Shown: positions 16,689 to 24,004 of the stretch, one piece after another | How the letters are laid out: every line of letters starts with the position of its first letter | Numbering within the stretch: position 1 is the first letter of the stretch | Source of the DNA: Tahibacter sp042701255 | GTDB lineage: Bacteria > Pseudomonadota > Gammaproteobacteria > Xanthomonadales > Rhodanobacteraceae | Assembly (NCBI RefSeq): GCF_042701255.1 | Contig: NZ_CP170554.1 | Coordinates: forward strand, 5,208,001 to 5,272,000 | Length of the DNA stretch: 64,000 nt | Direction of reading: 5' to 3' | The notes under the pieces: generated by a model | Told to the model about the DNA's origin: nothing | Seen by the model: only the letters and a program-made list of their open reading frames with translations | Database searches by the model: none | Made by a program: the position numbers and the translations under genes

Positions 16689-17467
16689 ACAGCGTGCTCG
16701 CCCTCGCGTTCCTCGCTGCGATGGCTGCGCCGGGCTCGGACGATCCGGGTTGGGCGCAGCTGCCGGGCAACCCGGCCTTCAAGAGCGTGCTGGCCTACGA
16801 AGACACGCGCGACGGCGTGCGCGTGAAGCCGTTCGAGCTGCTGCGCACGCCGGTCAGCAACGGCGACTTCCTCGCCTTCGTGAAGGCGAATCCGCAATGG
16901 CAGCGCGGCCGCGTCGCGGCCGTGTTCGCCGAGCCGCGCTATCTGCAGCACTGGGCCGGCGCACTGGATCCCGGCGAGGCGACCGCGAAGCAACCCGTGG
17001 TCCAGGTCAGCTGGTTCGCCGCGCAGGCGTATTGCGAATCCCTCGGCGCGCGCCTGCCGACCTGGACCGAATGGGAATACGCGGCCGCCGCCGACGAGAC
17101 GCGCGAGAACGCGCGCCGCGACCCGGCCTGGCGCGAACGCATACTCGGCTGGTACGCCAATCCGAGTTCGCGTCCGCTCGCCGACGTCGGCAGCCAGCCG
17201 GCCGACGTACACGGCGTCCACGATCTGCACGGCCTGATCTGGGAATGGGTCGACGACGCCGGTTCGCTGCTGATGTCGGCCGACAACCGCGAACAGGGCG
17301 GCGCCGACAAGCTGCAGTTCTGCGGTGCCGGCGCACTGTCGGCGGCCGACCGCGAAAACTACGCGGTACTCATGCGCACCGCGATGCTGTCCGCGCTGCG
17401 GGCGCAGGACGTCACCGCCAATATGGGCTTCCGCTGCGCCCGCGACATTGCCGGAGCGACACCATGA
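16685..17467 (+). CDS. nirV: NirV-like formylglycine-generating-enzyme-family protein
   Basis: The TTG start overlaps the nirK stop by four bases, a sign of translational coupling. The product has an N-terminal hydrophobic export-type segment and an FGE-sulfatase/SUMF1-like fold, recognisable from PVVQVSWFAAQAYCESLGAR, LPTWTEWEYAAA, LIWEWVDD and the terminal NMGFRCARD. Genes of this family directly downstream of nirK are called nirV; their biochemical role is unsettled. It is shorter (260 aa) than many FGE proteins. The name rests on position as much as on sequence. Confidence 0.8.
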   Translation: MNSVLALAFLAAMAAPGSDDPGWAQLPGNPAFKSVLAYEDTRDGVRVKPFELLRTPVSNGDFLAFVKANPQWQRGRVAAVFAEPRYLQHWAGALDPGEATAKQPVVQVSWFAAQAYCESLGARLPTWTEWEYAAAADETRENARRDPAWRERILGWYANPSSRPLADVGSQPADVHGVHDLHGLIWEWVDDAGSLLMSADNREQGGADKLQFCGAGALSAADRENYAVLMRTAMLSALRAQDVTANMGFRCARDIAGATP

Positions 17468-18051
17468 CTTTCCTACGCAATACCTTGTTCGCGTTCTGCG
17501 GCGGCCTGCTGCTTGCGGGCGCGACGGCGGCCGCCGAGCCGATTCCGGGCGATTCTGTCTATCAGCTCGCGGCCGGCTTCACCGATCAGGACGGCCGCGA
17601 TTTCCGGCTCGTCGAACGTACCGGCAAGCCGCAGGTCGTCGCGCTGTTCTACACCTCGTGCCGCTACGTCTGCCCGCTGATCATCGACAGCGCCAAAGCC
17701 GTCGAACACGCGCTGGACCCGGCGCAGCGCGACCGCGTCGCGTTCCTGATCGTCAGCATGGACCCCGCGCGCGACGACCCCGCCGCATTGCGCGGCATCG
17801 TCGACAAGCGCGGGCTCGACACGAAGCGCTGGACCCTGGCCCGCACCGACAAGGGCGCCGTGCGCCAGCTCGCGTCCCTGCTCGACGTGCGCTACCGCGA
17901 GCTCGCCGACGGCGAGTTCAATCACACGAGCGCGCTGGTCCTGCTCGATGCGCAGGGCCGCCGCATCGCGCGCACGGAGCGGCTCGGCGGCACGGCCGAC
18001 ACGGAATTCGTCGAGGCGGTGAAGGCGGCGCTGGATTCGGCCAGGAATTGA
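17464..18051 (+). CDS. SCO1/SenC-family copper chaperone
   Basis: The ATG overlaps the nirV stop (ATGA). A signal peptide ends near TAAAEP. The thioredoxin-like SCO fold carries the copper ligands CxxxC in YTSCRYVCPLI and a downstream His in EFNHTSALVLL. SCO proteins load copper into periplasmic oxidases; its place as the third gene of the nirK operon suggests it supplies NirK, though a cytochrome oxidase client is also possible. Length (195 aa) is normal. Confidence 0.9.
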   Translation: MTFLRNTLFAFCGGLLLAGATAAAEPIPGDSVYQLAAGFTDQDGRDFRLVERTGKPQVVALFYTSCRYVCPLIIDSAKAVEHALDPAQRDRVAFLIVSMDPARDDPAALRGIVDKRGLDTKRWTLARTDKGAVRQLASLLDVRYRELADGEFNHTSALVLLDAQGRRIARTERLGGTADTEFVEAVKAALDSARN

Positions 18052-18263
18052 ATTTCGTCTCTCATTTTCAATCCGTGTCGCGGCCCTGATCGCCGGGGTC
18101 CGGTGACCGACGCACCATCGCGCTCACTTCGCTCGACGTGTCGCGGCGGATCTCGATCGGCGCTGACCTGCGCGACTCTCCGGGATGACGAGCCCGACCA
18201 TGACGGCTGACAGCGCTTCCGATAGGATGAGCCGCTGTCTGCCCGGCGCCGTCAGGACCCCGA

Positions 18264-18563
18264 ATGCAAACCTATCTCGATGCGCATGCGGCATTCATCG
18301 ACTGGCTCGATGCCGCTGCCGAGTGCGAGCCCACTGCCGAGCAGGTCGAGAAAGCGCTGCATGAACTCGCTGCCTGCGCGGCCAGCCGCGGCATGACAGG
18401 CGCTCACTGGACCTTCGTCGTCGACGGGCTCATCGCTCACGCCAAGCGCCGGTGCCCGGAGAACTCGGAATTGCCGAGCCTGGTGGCACGCGGGTTCGTG
18501 CTCTCCGCGCAATGGCCGTCCGTCCAGGCGGAAGCGAAGCGGCCCGAAGGCCCGCGCTGCTGA
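18264..18563 (+). CDS. Hypothetical protein, 99 aa
   Basis: AGGA six bases before the ATG supports the start. The sequence (MQTYLDAHAAFIDWLDAAAE...) is helical and acidic at the N-terminus, with two cysteines near residue 37 and another around residue 64, and a basic Pro-containing tail. No signal peptide or membrane segment. I recognise no family. It stands alone between the nirK operon and the receiver genes. Confidence 0.55.
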   Translation: MQTYLDAHAAFIDWLDAAAECEPTAEQVEKALHELAACAASRGMTGAHWTFVVDGLIAHAKRRCPENSELPSLVARGFVLSAQWPSVQAEAKRPEGPRC

Positions 18564-18896
18564 CGCAGGCCGGGCGCCGGGGTCCACTCGTATACGCTGC
18601 GCGAACGTCCGCATCCCGGCATCCGGACAGATACGTCGATTGCTCCGTCTTCGGGCAACGGCGTCGGGAACGAGCGAACCCCACCACACCGGCCAGGCAG
18701 CGATGGCCGCAGTGAACGGACAGAATTGACCTGCAGGCAAGCACCCCGGCCTGTCGTCATGCACGTTCATTGCGACAGCTCGCGTACTGCACGAAAGCCG
18801 CATTTTCACGTTCTGCATTCAGAACACGGGGCATAAAGGGCTATGCCCCACTCCCGATATGCGCGACAGTCGACACTTTGCTTTCAGGGGGCACCG
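18564..18896. other. Intergenic region with two adjacent palindromes
   Basis: No gene is supported. Near its 3' end it carries GTTCTG-N4-CAGAAC (18810-18825) and, two bases later, GGGGCATA-N6-TATGCCCC (18828-18849). The second lies 47 bases before the first receiver gene. Confidence 0.5.
18810..18849 (+). promoter_or_regulatory. Tandem inverted repeats before the receiver genes
   Basis: GTTCTG-CATT-CAGAAC is followed two bases later by GGGGCATA-AAGGGC-TATGCCCC. The first could be an operator; the second could be an operator or an RNA hairpin in the leader. Both are perfect over six and eight bp. Confidence 0.4.
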
Positions 18897-19292
18897 ATGG
18901 GAAACCAGGTTCTGCCGATGCCGTCGCCGGATGAACGAGCGATATGCGTTCTCGTGGTCGACGATGCGATCGGTGCGCGGCTGTCGCTGTCAAGCCTGCT
19001 GCGCGTCGCGGGATATACGGCATACGAGGCATCGGATGCGGCTCAGGCGCTGGTCCTGATGGAGTCCTCGCTGCCCGTCGACGTGCTCGTCACCGACGTG
19101 GACATGCCCGGCGCGATGGATGGACTGGCGCTGGCGGAACACGTGCGTCGCCGCTGGCCCGCGGTCGCCGTCGTCGTGGCGTCCGCCGGCGATCACACCG
19201 CCGCCGTGCGCGATCCGGAAGTATTGCTGCTGCGCAAACCCTACAAGCCCGAGCGGCTGCTCGATCATCTCGAAGAGAGGCGTCTTCGGTGA
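18897..19292 (+). CDS. Single-domain response regulator (receiver), 131 aa
   Basis: AGGGGGCACCG precedes the ATG. The receiver fold is complete: the acidic pair in VLVVDDAIG, phospho-acceptor Asp in VTDVDMPG, and conserved Lys in LLRKPYKPE. There is no output domain, so it would act by protein interaction or as a phosphate relay, like CheY or Spo0F. Its stop overlaps the GTG start of a second receiver gene. No histidine kinase is adjacent. Confidence 0.85.
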   Translation: MGNQVLPMPSPDERAICVLVVDDAIGARLSLSSLLRVAGYTAYEASDAAQALVLMESSLPVDVLVTDVDMPGAMDGLALAEHVRRRWPAVAVVVASAGDHTAAVRDPEVLLLRKPYKPERLLDHLEERRLR

Positions 19293-19681
19293 CGAGCGTT
19301 GAATCCACTGCCAGGGAAAGGGCACCACAGCTGCTGTTCGTCGATGCGGACATCGTCGCGCGCAGCGTGATCGCGAACTATCTGCGCGAGTGCGGTTACG
19401 CCGTCGTCGAAGCGACGTCGACGGACGAGGCCAAGGCACTGCTGGCCCGTTCCGATCTCGACATCGACATCGTCTTCGCGGACGTCGATGCGCCCGGCGA
19501 GGTCGACGGCTTCGGTCTCGCGCGCTGGACCGCCGAACACTTTCCACGGGTGCGGGTGATCCTGTCGGCCACGCTTCAGCGCGAGACGAAGATCGCCGCC
19601 GACCTCTGCGGCGAAGGACCGCTGCTGCGCAAACCCTACGACCAGGCCGCGCTGCTGGACCAGATCAGGCGGCTGCGCTAG
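19289..19681 (+). CDS. Second single-domain receiver protein, 130 aa
   Basis: The GTG start overlaps the preceding stop (GTGA). LLFVDADIV supplies the acidic residues, FADVDAPG the phospho-acceptor Asp, and LLRKPYDQ the Lys. It is clearly a paralogue of the preceding receiver; the shared LLRKPY block and the 'DVDxPG' motif suggest tandem duplication. No output domain. The stop codon overlaps that of the converging ligD gene. Confidence 0.8.
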   Translation: MTSVESTARERAPQLLFVDADIVARSVIANYLRECGYAVVEATSTDEAKALLARSDLDIDIVFADVDAPGEVDGFGLARWTAEHFPRVRVILSATLQRETKIAADLCGEGPLLRKPYDQAALLDQIRRLR

Positions 19682-22212
19682 CGTTTCTGTCCGGCAACCG
19701 GCGGCAAGGTCTGCCGGATGCGGCCGATCTCCGCCCACGGATCCACCTTGCGCCGGCGCAGCCGCTGCACGGTGTTCGTGATCGTGAACGCATCGCCGCT
19801 CCTGACCCGTCCGAGCTCGCTCCAGGCGATCGGCATCGCGACGCCGGCAGCCGGCCGCGCGCGCAATGAGTACGACGCGACCGCGGTCGCGCCATGGCCG
19901 TTGCGCAGGTAGTCGATGAAGATCTTGCCGACGCGATTCTTCTCGCCGGCGACCGCGACGTAACGCTCCGGGCGCAGCGCCGCCATCGCCGTGGAAACCG
20001 CCTGCGCGAACTGGCGCACCTGGTCCCAGGGACACGGCGGATTCAACGGCACGACCACGTGCAACCCCTTGCCGCCGGAGGTGCGCAGGAAGCTGCACAG
20101 CCCTATCGACGTCAGCTGCGCGCGCACGTCGCGTGCGGCCGCGACGACGGCGTCCCAGCCGACCGTGGAATGCGGATCGAGATCGAAGACGAGTCGGTCG
20201 GCATGATCGAGATCGGCCGACTTCGCGCCCCAGGGATGCAGCTCGAGCACGTTCATCTGCACGAGTTCGCGCAGACCGGCCGCATCGTCGATGCACAGGT
20301 ATTCCTGCTTGCCCTTCTTCTCCTGCACCAGCACGCCGTGGATGTGCTCGCCCCAGCCGCGCATGACGTGCTTCTGGAAAAAGCACTGGCCGGCCGCGCC
20401 GTCAGGACAACGCACGACGGACACGGGCCGTCCCGCGAGCCCGGGCAACAGATACGGCGCGACCGCTTCGTAATACGCCGCGACGTCGGCCTTGGTGATG
20501 CCGAGCTCCGCGAAGACGACACGCTCGGGACTCGTCAGCTTGAACGTATCCGACGCTGCGGCGGCCGGCCTGGCCTTGGCTTTCGATGCTGCACGTCCGG
20601 CCGGCGCGGCGCGCTTTGCTGCGGGTTCCGCCTTCATGTCGCCCTCCTTCTCTGCCGCTGCCAGGTCGGCGAGCGTCTTGTCCTCGCGCAGGGCTTTCCA
20701 CGCGGGCTGCCGCAGCAATCCCTGACCGCCGATGCCCTGGAAAAAGACCTCGACGATCATCGAAGGCCTGACCCATTGCGCGACGGCGACGTCCTTCTTT
20801 TCGAGCAAGGTCAGATCCGCCTGCGGCGCCTTCACGTGCAGCCGTTTCAGCCGCTTGAGCAGATCCGTCAGCTGCTCGTTCGACAGGCCCGTGCCGACGC
20901 GCCCGACATACGACAGGCCCTCGCCCGTCGGCTTGGCCAGCAGCAGCGCGCCGATGCCCTGGCGCGCGCCCTTGGGCGGGGTGTAGCCGATCACGACGAA
21001 TTCGTCGCTGGGCCGCCCCTTGACCTTGACCCAGGCGCCGCTGCGCGTACCCGTGTAGGCACTGTCGATGCGCTTGCTGACGATGCCTTCAAGGCCGGCC
21101 TTCGTGGCCTGGGCGAAGAACGCGGCGCCGTGGCCGATCTGATGCGCGCTGAAGCGCAGCGCCTCCTGCGGATGTGCGTCGAGCAGATTGCCGAGCCGGT
21201 TCTTGCGCTCGATCAGCGGGACGTCGTGCAGCGAACGTCCGTCGTGATGCGGCAGGTCGAACAGCAGATACAGCAGCGGGTCGGCGATTTCGCCCGACAG
21301 CCGCGCCTGCAGCGCGTTGAAGTCGGCCTTGCCGTCGCGCACGACGACGAGCTCGCCATCGAGCTGCGCGCTGCGCAGGCCGAGCTGCCGGATGGCGGCG
21401 GCGATGCCCGGCAGCTTCGCGGTCCATTCGATCGCATTGCGCGACCACAGCTGCACCTTGCCGCGCACGACCGTCGCGAGGATGCGATAGCCGTCCCACT
21501 TGATCTCGTGCAGCCAGTCCGCGCCGTTCGGCGGGCTCTCTTGCGAGCGGCACAGTTCCGGCGCGAACGCTTCGGGCCGCAGGCTCTCGCGCTTGCCCTC
21601 GTTCTGCGCTGACGCAGCCGCACGCAACCGCGATGCACGCTGCGGCGCCGCCGGTTCCGGCCAGGCCCTGCGTCGTTTCGCCTTGGGCCACGGGCGGTCC
21701 GTTTTCGGATCGACGAAGTCGTCCGCCTCCTTCGCACCGGCGTATTCGTCGCGATGCTTGATCAGCAGCCACTGCTGCTGCCTGCCCGTCCGGCGCGTGC
21801 GTACGAGCACCCAGGAACCGCGCAGCACGTCGCCGCGCAGCTCGAACTTGAGCTCGCCCTTCTCGAGTCCTTCGGCCGGATCGTTCTCCGGTACCCAGCT
21901 GCCTTCGTCGAAAATGTCGACGTGTCCGGCGCCGTAATTGCCTTCGGGTATGTCGCCTTCGAAGGAACCATAGGACACCGGATGATCCTCCACTTCCACG
22001 GCCATGCGCTTGACGGCCGGATCGAAGCTGGGCCCTTTCGGCACGGCCCAGCTCTTGAGCACGCCATCGTGTTCGAGGCGGAAATCGAAATGCCGGCGCG
22101 AGGCGTGATGCAGCTGCACGACGAACGAACGCCGTGCGCCTCCGGCACGCGTGCCGGCGGGCTCGGGCGTGGCTTTGAAGTTGCGCTTGCGGCGGTAGTC
22201 GGCCAGTCCCAT
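19678..22212 (-). CDS. ligD: Three-domain NHEJ DNA ligase D
   Basis: The start MGLADYRRKRNF has GGAG eight bases upstream; an earlier ATG at 22317 adds a basic 35-residue stretch. Domain order is phosphoesterase (residues about 1-160, QLHHASRRHFDFRLEHDG), ATP-dependent ligase (about 215-520, adenylated Lys238 in HEIKWDGYRI) and primase/polymerase (about 560-844, with DLDHADRLVFDLDP holding the catalytic Asp pair). This is the Pseudomonas-type order. LigD repairs double-strand breaks together with Ku, but no ku gene lies in this window. Length (844 aa) is typical. Confidence 0.95.
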   Translation of the reverse strand: MGLADYRRKRNFKATPEPAGTRAGGARRSFVVQLHHASRRHFDFRLEHDGVLKSWAVPKGPSFDPAVKRMAVEVEDHPVSYGSFEGDIPEGNYGAGHVDIFDEGSWVPENDPAEGLEKGELKFELRGDVLRGSWVLVRTRRTGRQQQWLLIKHRDEYAGAKEADDFVDPKTDRPWPKAKRRRAWPEPAAPQRASRLRAAASAQNEGKRESLRPEAFAPELCRSQESPPNGADWLHEIKWDGYRILATVVRGKVQLWSRNAIEWTAKLPGIAAAIRQLGLRSAQLDGELVVVRDGKADFNALQARLSGEIADPLLYLLFDLPHHDGRSLHDVPLIERKNRLGNLLDAHPQEALRFSAHQIGHGAAFFAQATKAGLEGIVSKRIDSAYTGTRSGAWVKVKGRPSDEFVVIGYTPPKGARQGIGALLLAKPTGEGLSYVGRVGTGLSNEQLTDLLKRLKRLHVKAPQADLTLLEKKDVAVAQWVRPSMIVEVFFQGIGGQGLLRQPAWKALREDKTLADLAAAEKEGDMKAEPAAKRAAPAGRAASKAKARPAAAASDTFKLTSPERVVFAELGITKADVAAYYEAVAPYLLPGLAGRPVSVVRCPDGAAGQCFFQKHVMRGWGEHIHGVLVQEKKGKQEYLCIDDAAGLRELVQMNVLELHPWGAKSADLDHADRLVFDLDPHSTVGWDAVVAAARDVRAQLTSIGLCSFLRTSGGKGLHVVVPLNPPCPWDQVRQFAQAVSTAMAALRPERYVAVAGEKNRVGKIFIDYLRNGHGATAVASYSLRARPAAGVAMPIAWSELGRVRSGDAFTITNTVQRLRRRKVDPWAEIGRIRQTLPPVAGQKR

Positions 22213-22373
22213 GCCTGGATCTCCGGTGCGAATGACGTCGCAACCGATGGGAAAGCACGCACCGTGCCGCCGGCGCCGGCCTCGACGGCCGCCGCTGCGG
22301 CGCGCGGCAGCATGCAATTCGCCGCATGACTGCCGAAGGCGCGGCCGCGTTCTGCAACGCGGCGCGCGATGCT

Positions 22374-22763
22374 TCAGGTGAACCAGCCCCAGGGACTGTG
22401 TGCGCGCGCGACGCTGACGATGAACAGGAAGACCGCGATCGCCGCGACGAAGCAGGCCAGGCGCACGCCGTAGCTGCGGCCGCGCTTCAGCGCGAACGTG
22501 CCGAGCACGATGTACACGACGAGGCAGAGCACCTTGACCGTCAGCCAGGACTGCGCGCCGGGGTACTGATGGATGATCGTCGTCAGCATCAGCGCTGCGG
22601 TCAGCAACGTCGTGTCGATGGCGTAGCTCAGATAGCGCAGCAAGGCGTACTGGCTCAGCCGGGAACCGGCGAGCATCAGCAGCCCGCGCAGGCCGAACAG
22701 GCTGCCCGAAAGGATGACGGCGGCGATGTGGACGAACTTGATCTGCGGATAGAACTCGACCAT
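22374..22763 (-). CDS. SirB-family membrane protein
   Basis: The protein begins MVEFYPQIKFVHIAAVILSG and has four hydrophobic helices (about residues 8-28, 42-62, 73-93 and 103-120), matching the SirB2 family of uncharacterised inner-membrane proteins; the SirB name comes from a Salmonella invasion regulator locus. It lies five bases behind nnrS and is therefore probably the last gene of the norB operon, so here it may contribute to the NO response. His residues near the helix ends could bind heme or metal, which is speculative. Confidence 0.8.
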   Translation of the reverse strand: MVEFYPQIKFVHIAAVILSGSLFGLRGLLMLAGSRLSQYALLRYLSYAIDTTLLTAALMLTTIIHQYPGAQSWLTVKVLCLVVYIVLGTFALKRGRSYGVRLACFVAAIAVFLFIVSVARAHSPWGWFT

Positions 22764-22768
22764 GGCTC

Positions 22769-24004
22769 TCAACCGGGATTGCCGTCCACGCGCGGACGCC
22801 AGTAGATCAGCGTATAGCGCACGACCCAGGGCAGAAACGCAAGCAGCCAGCCGAACGCCGCGACGGCCATCCAGACCGGCGCCGACGGCAGCCATTGTGC
22901 GGCGATGCGCAGCACGGCCACGAGCTGCACGCCGGCGAACGCGAACCACGCCACGGGCGCCATTTCCAGCGGCCGGCCCGAATGGCCCTGCGACACGCGC
23001 GTGACCATCGCGACGAGCATGGAGCCGAAGAAGCCGATGGTCAGCGCATGCAGCGGCGCACGGCCCCAATAGTCCTGACCGTACAGCGCGAAGCCGGCGC
23101 TCTGCAGCGCGAACAGCGCGAAGGCCAGCGGCAGCCACGCGAACGCCAGATGCAGCACGAGCAGCAGTCCCGGGCGCCGGCACAGCCACGGCTGCCAGCG
23201 CAGCGCATGCAGCGCGAACAGCACAGCGAGCGCACCGTCGACGGGCCAGAGCCAGCCGAGGTATCCGCTCGCGTCGAGCGCGACGTGCGTGACGAGCAAC
23301 GCCCAGACCGCCGGCAGGCTCCAGACCGGGCGGAACGCGCGATAGGCCGGACCGACGATGACGCCGCTGAAGAACGGAATCATGCGATGGCAGACCGTGA
23401 AGTAGACCGGCAGCAGGAACAGCAAGGCGGCCATGCGGCCGCTGAACCAGGCACTGGCCGGCGGCAGCAGTCCCCAGAGACTGCCGCCGAACAAGGCGAC
23501 GCCGATGGCGCCGACGCTCAGCGCCGCGAGACACGACAGCGCATGCAGATCGCGGCGTCCGGAGCGGCGCAGTACGCCGGACAGCTGATACAGGCCGAAC
23601 AGCCAGCCCGCGAGGATCGCGCTGAAGCCCAGCGCGAGCAGCGGCGCCGGCCCGATGGTGCCGACCAGCGAGAGCAGGTAGCCGCCCATGACGCCGGCGA
23701 ACACCGGCACGTAATGACGCCGCGACAACGCCGGCTGCGCGAGCCAGCGCGGAAATACCGTCAGCAGGAAACCGAAGATGAAAGGCGGCAGCATGCCGTA
23801 CTGGGCGAGCGCCGCATGCAGCCAGGCCGGCGGCAGCGGCGTGGCGACCGTGCCGCCACGCGCCTGGATCAGCAATACGCAGGCCCACCAGATCATCGAC
23901 AGCAGCACGCTGGCCGCACCGGCGAAGAACATGAGCCGGTGCGGCGCGCTCGCGAGCAGGGCCGCCGCCTCGGCCGGTACGAAGCCGCGCGGCGGCGGTT
24001 TCAT
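22769..24004 (-). CDS. nnrS: NnrS-family heme-copper membrane protein
   Basis: The ATG overlaps the norB stop (ATGA). The 411-aa product has about twelve hydrophobic segments. It carries family motifs such as HRLMFFAGAASVLLSM near the N-terminus, PVYFTVCHRMIPFFS in the middle and APLHALTIGFFGSMLVAMVTR near the C-terminus. NnrS binds heme and copper and relieves NO stress, often by protecting iron pools. The norB-nnrS pairing is common in denitrifiers and agrees with control by the box at 26347. Confidence 0.92.
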   Translation of the reverse strand: MKPPPRGFVPAEAAALLASAPHRLMFFAGAASVLLSMIWWACVLLIQARGGTVATPLPPAWLHAALAQYGMLPPFIFGFLLTVFPRWLAQPALSRRHYVPVFAGVMGGYLLSLVGTIGPAPLLALGFSAILAGWLFGLYQLSGVLRRSGRRDLHALSCLAALSVGAIGVALFGGSLWGLLPPASAWFSGRMAALLFLLPVYFTVCHRMIPFFSGVIVGPAYRAFRPVWSLPAVWALLVTHVALDASGYLGWLWPVDGALAVLFALHALRWQPWLCRRPGLLLVLHLAFAWLPLAFALFALQSAGFALYGQDYWGRAPLHALTIGFFGSMLVAMVTRVSQGHSGRPLEMAPVAWFAFAGVQLVAVLRIAAQWLPSAPVWMAVAAFGWLLAFLPWVVRYTLIYWRPRVDGNPG

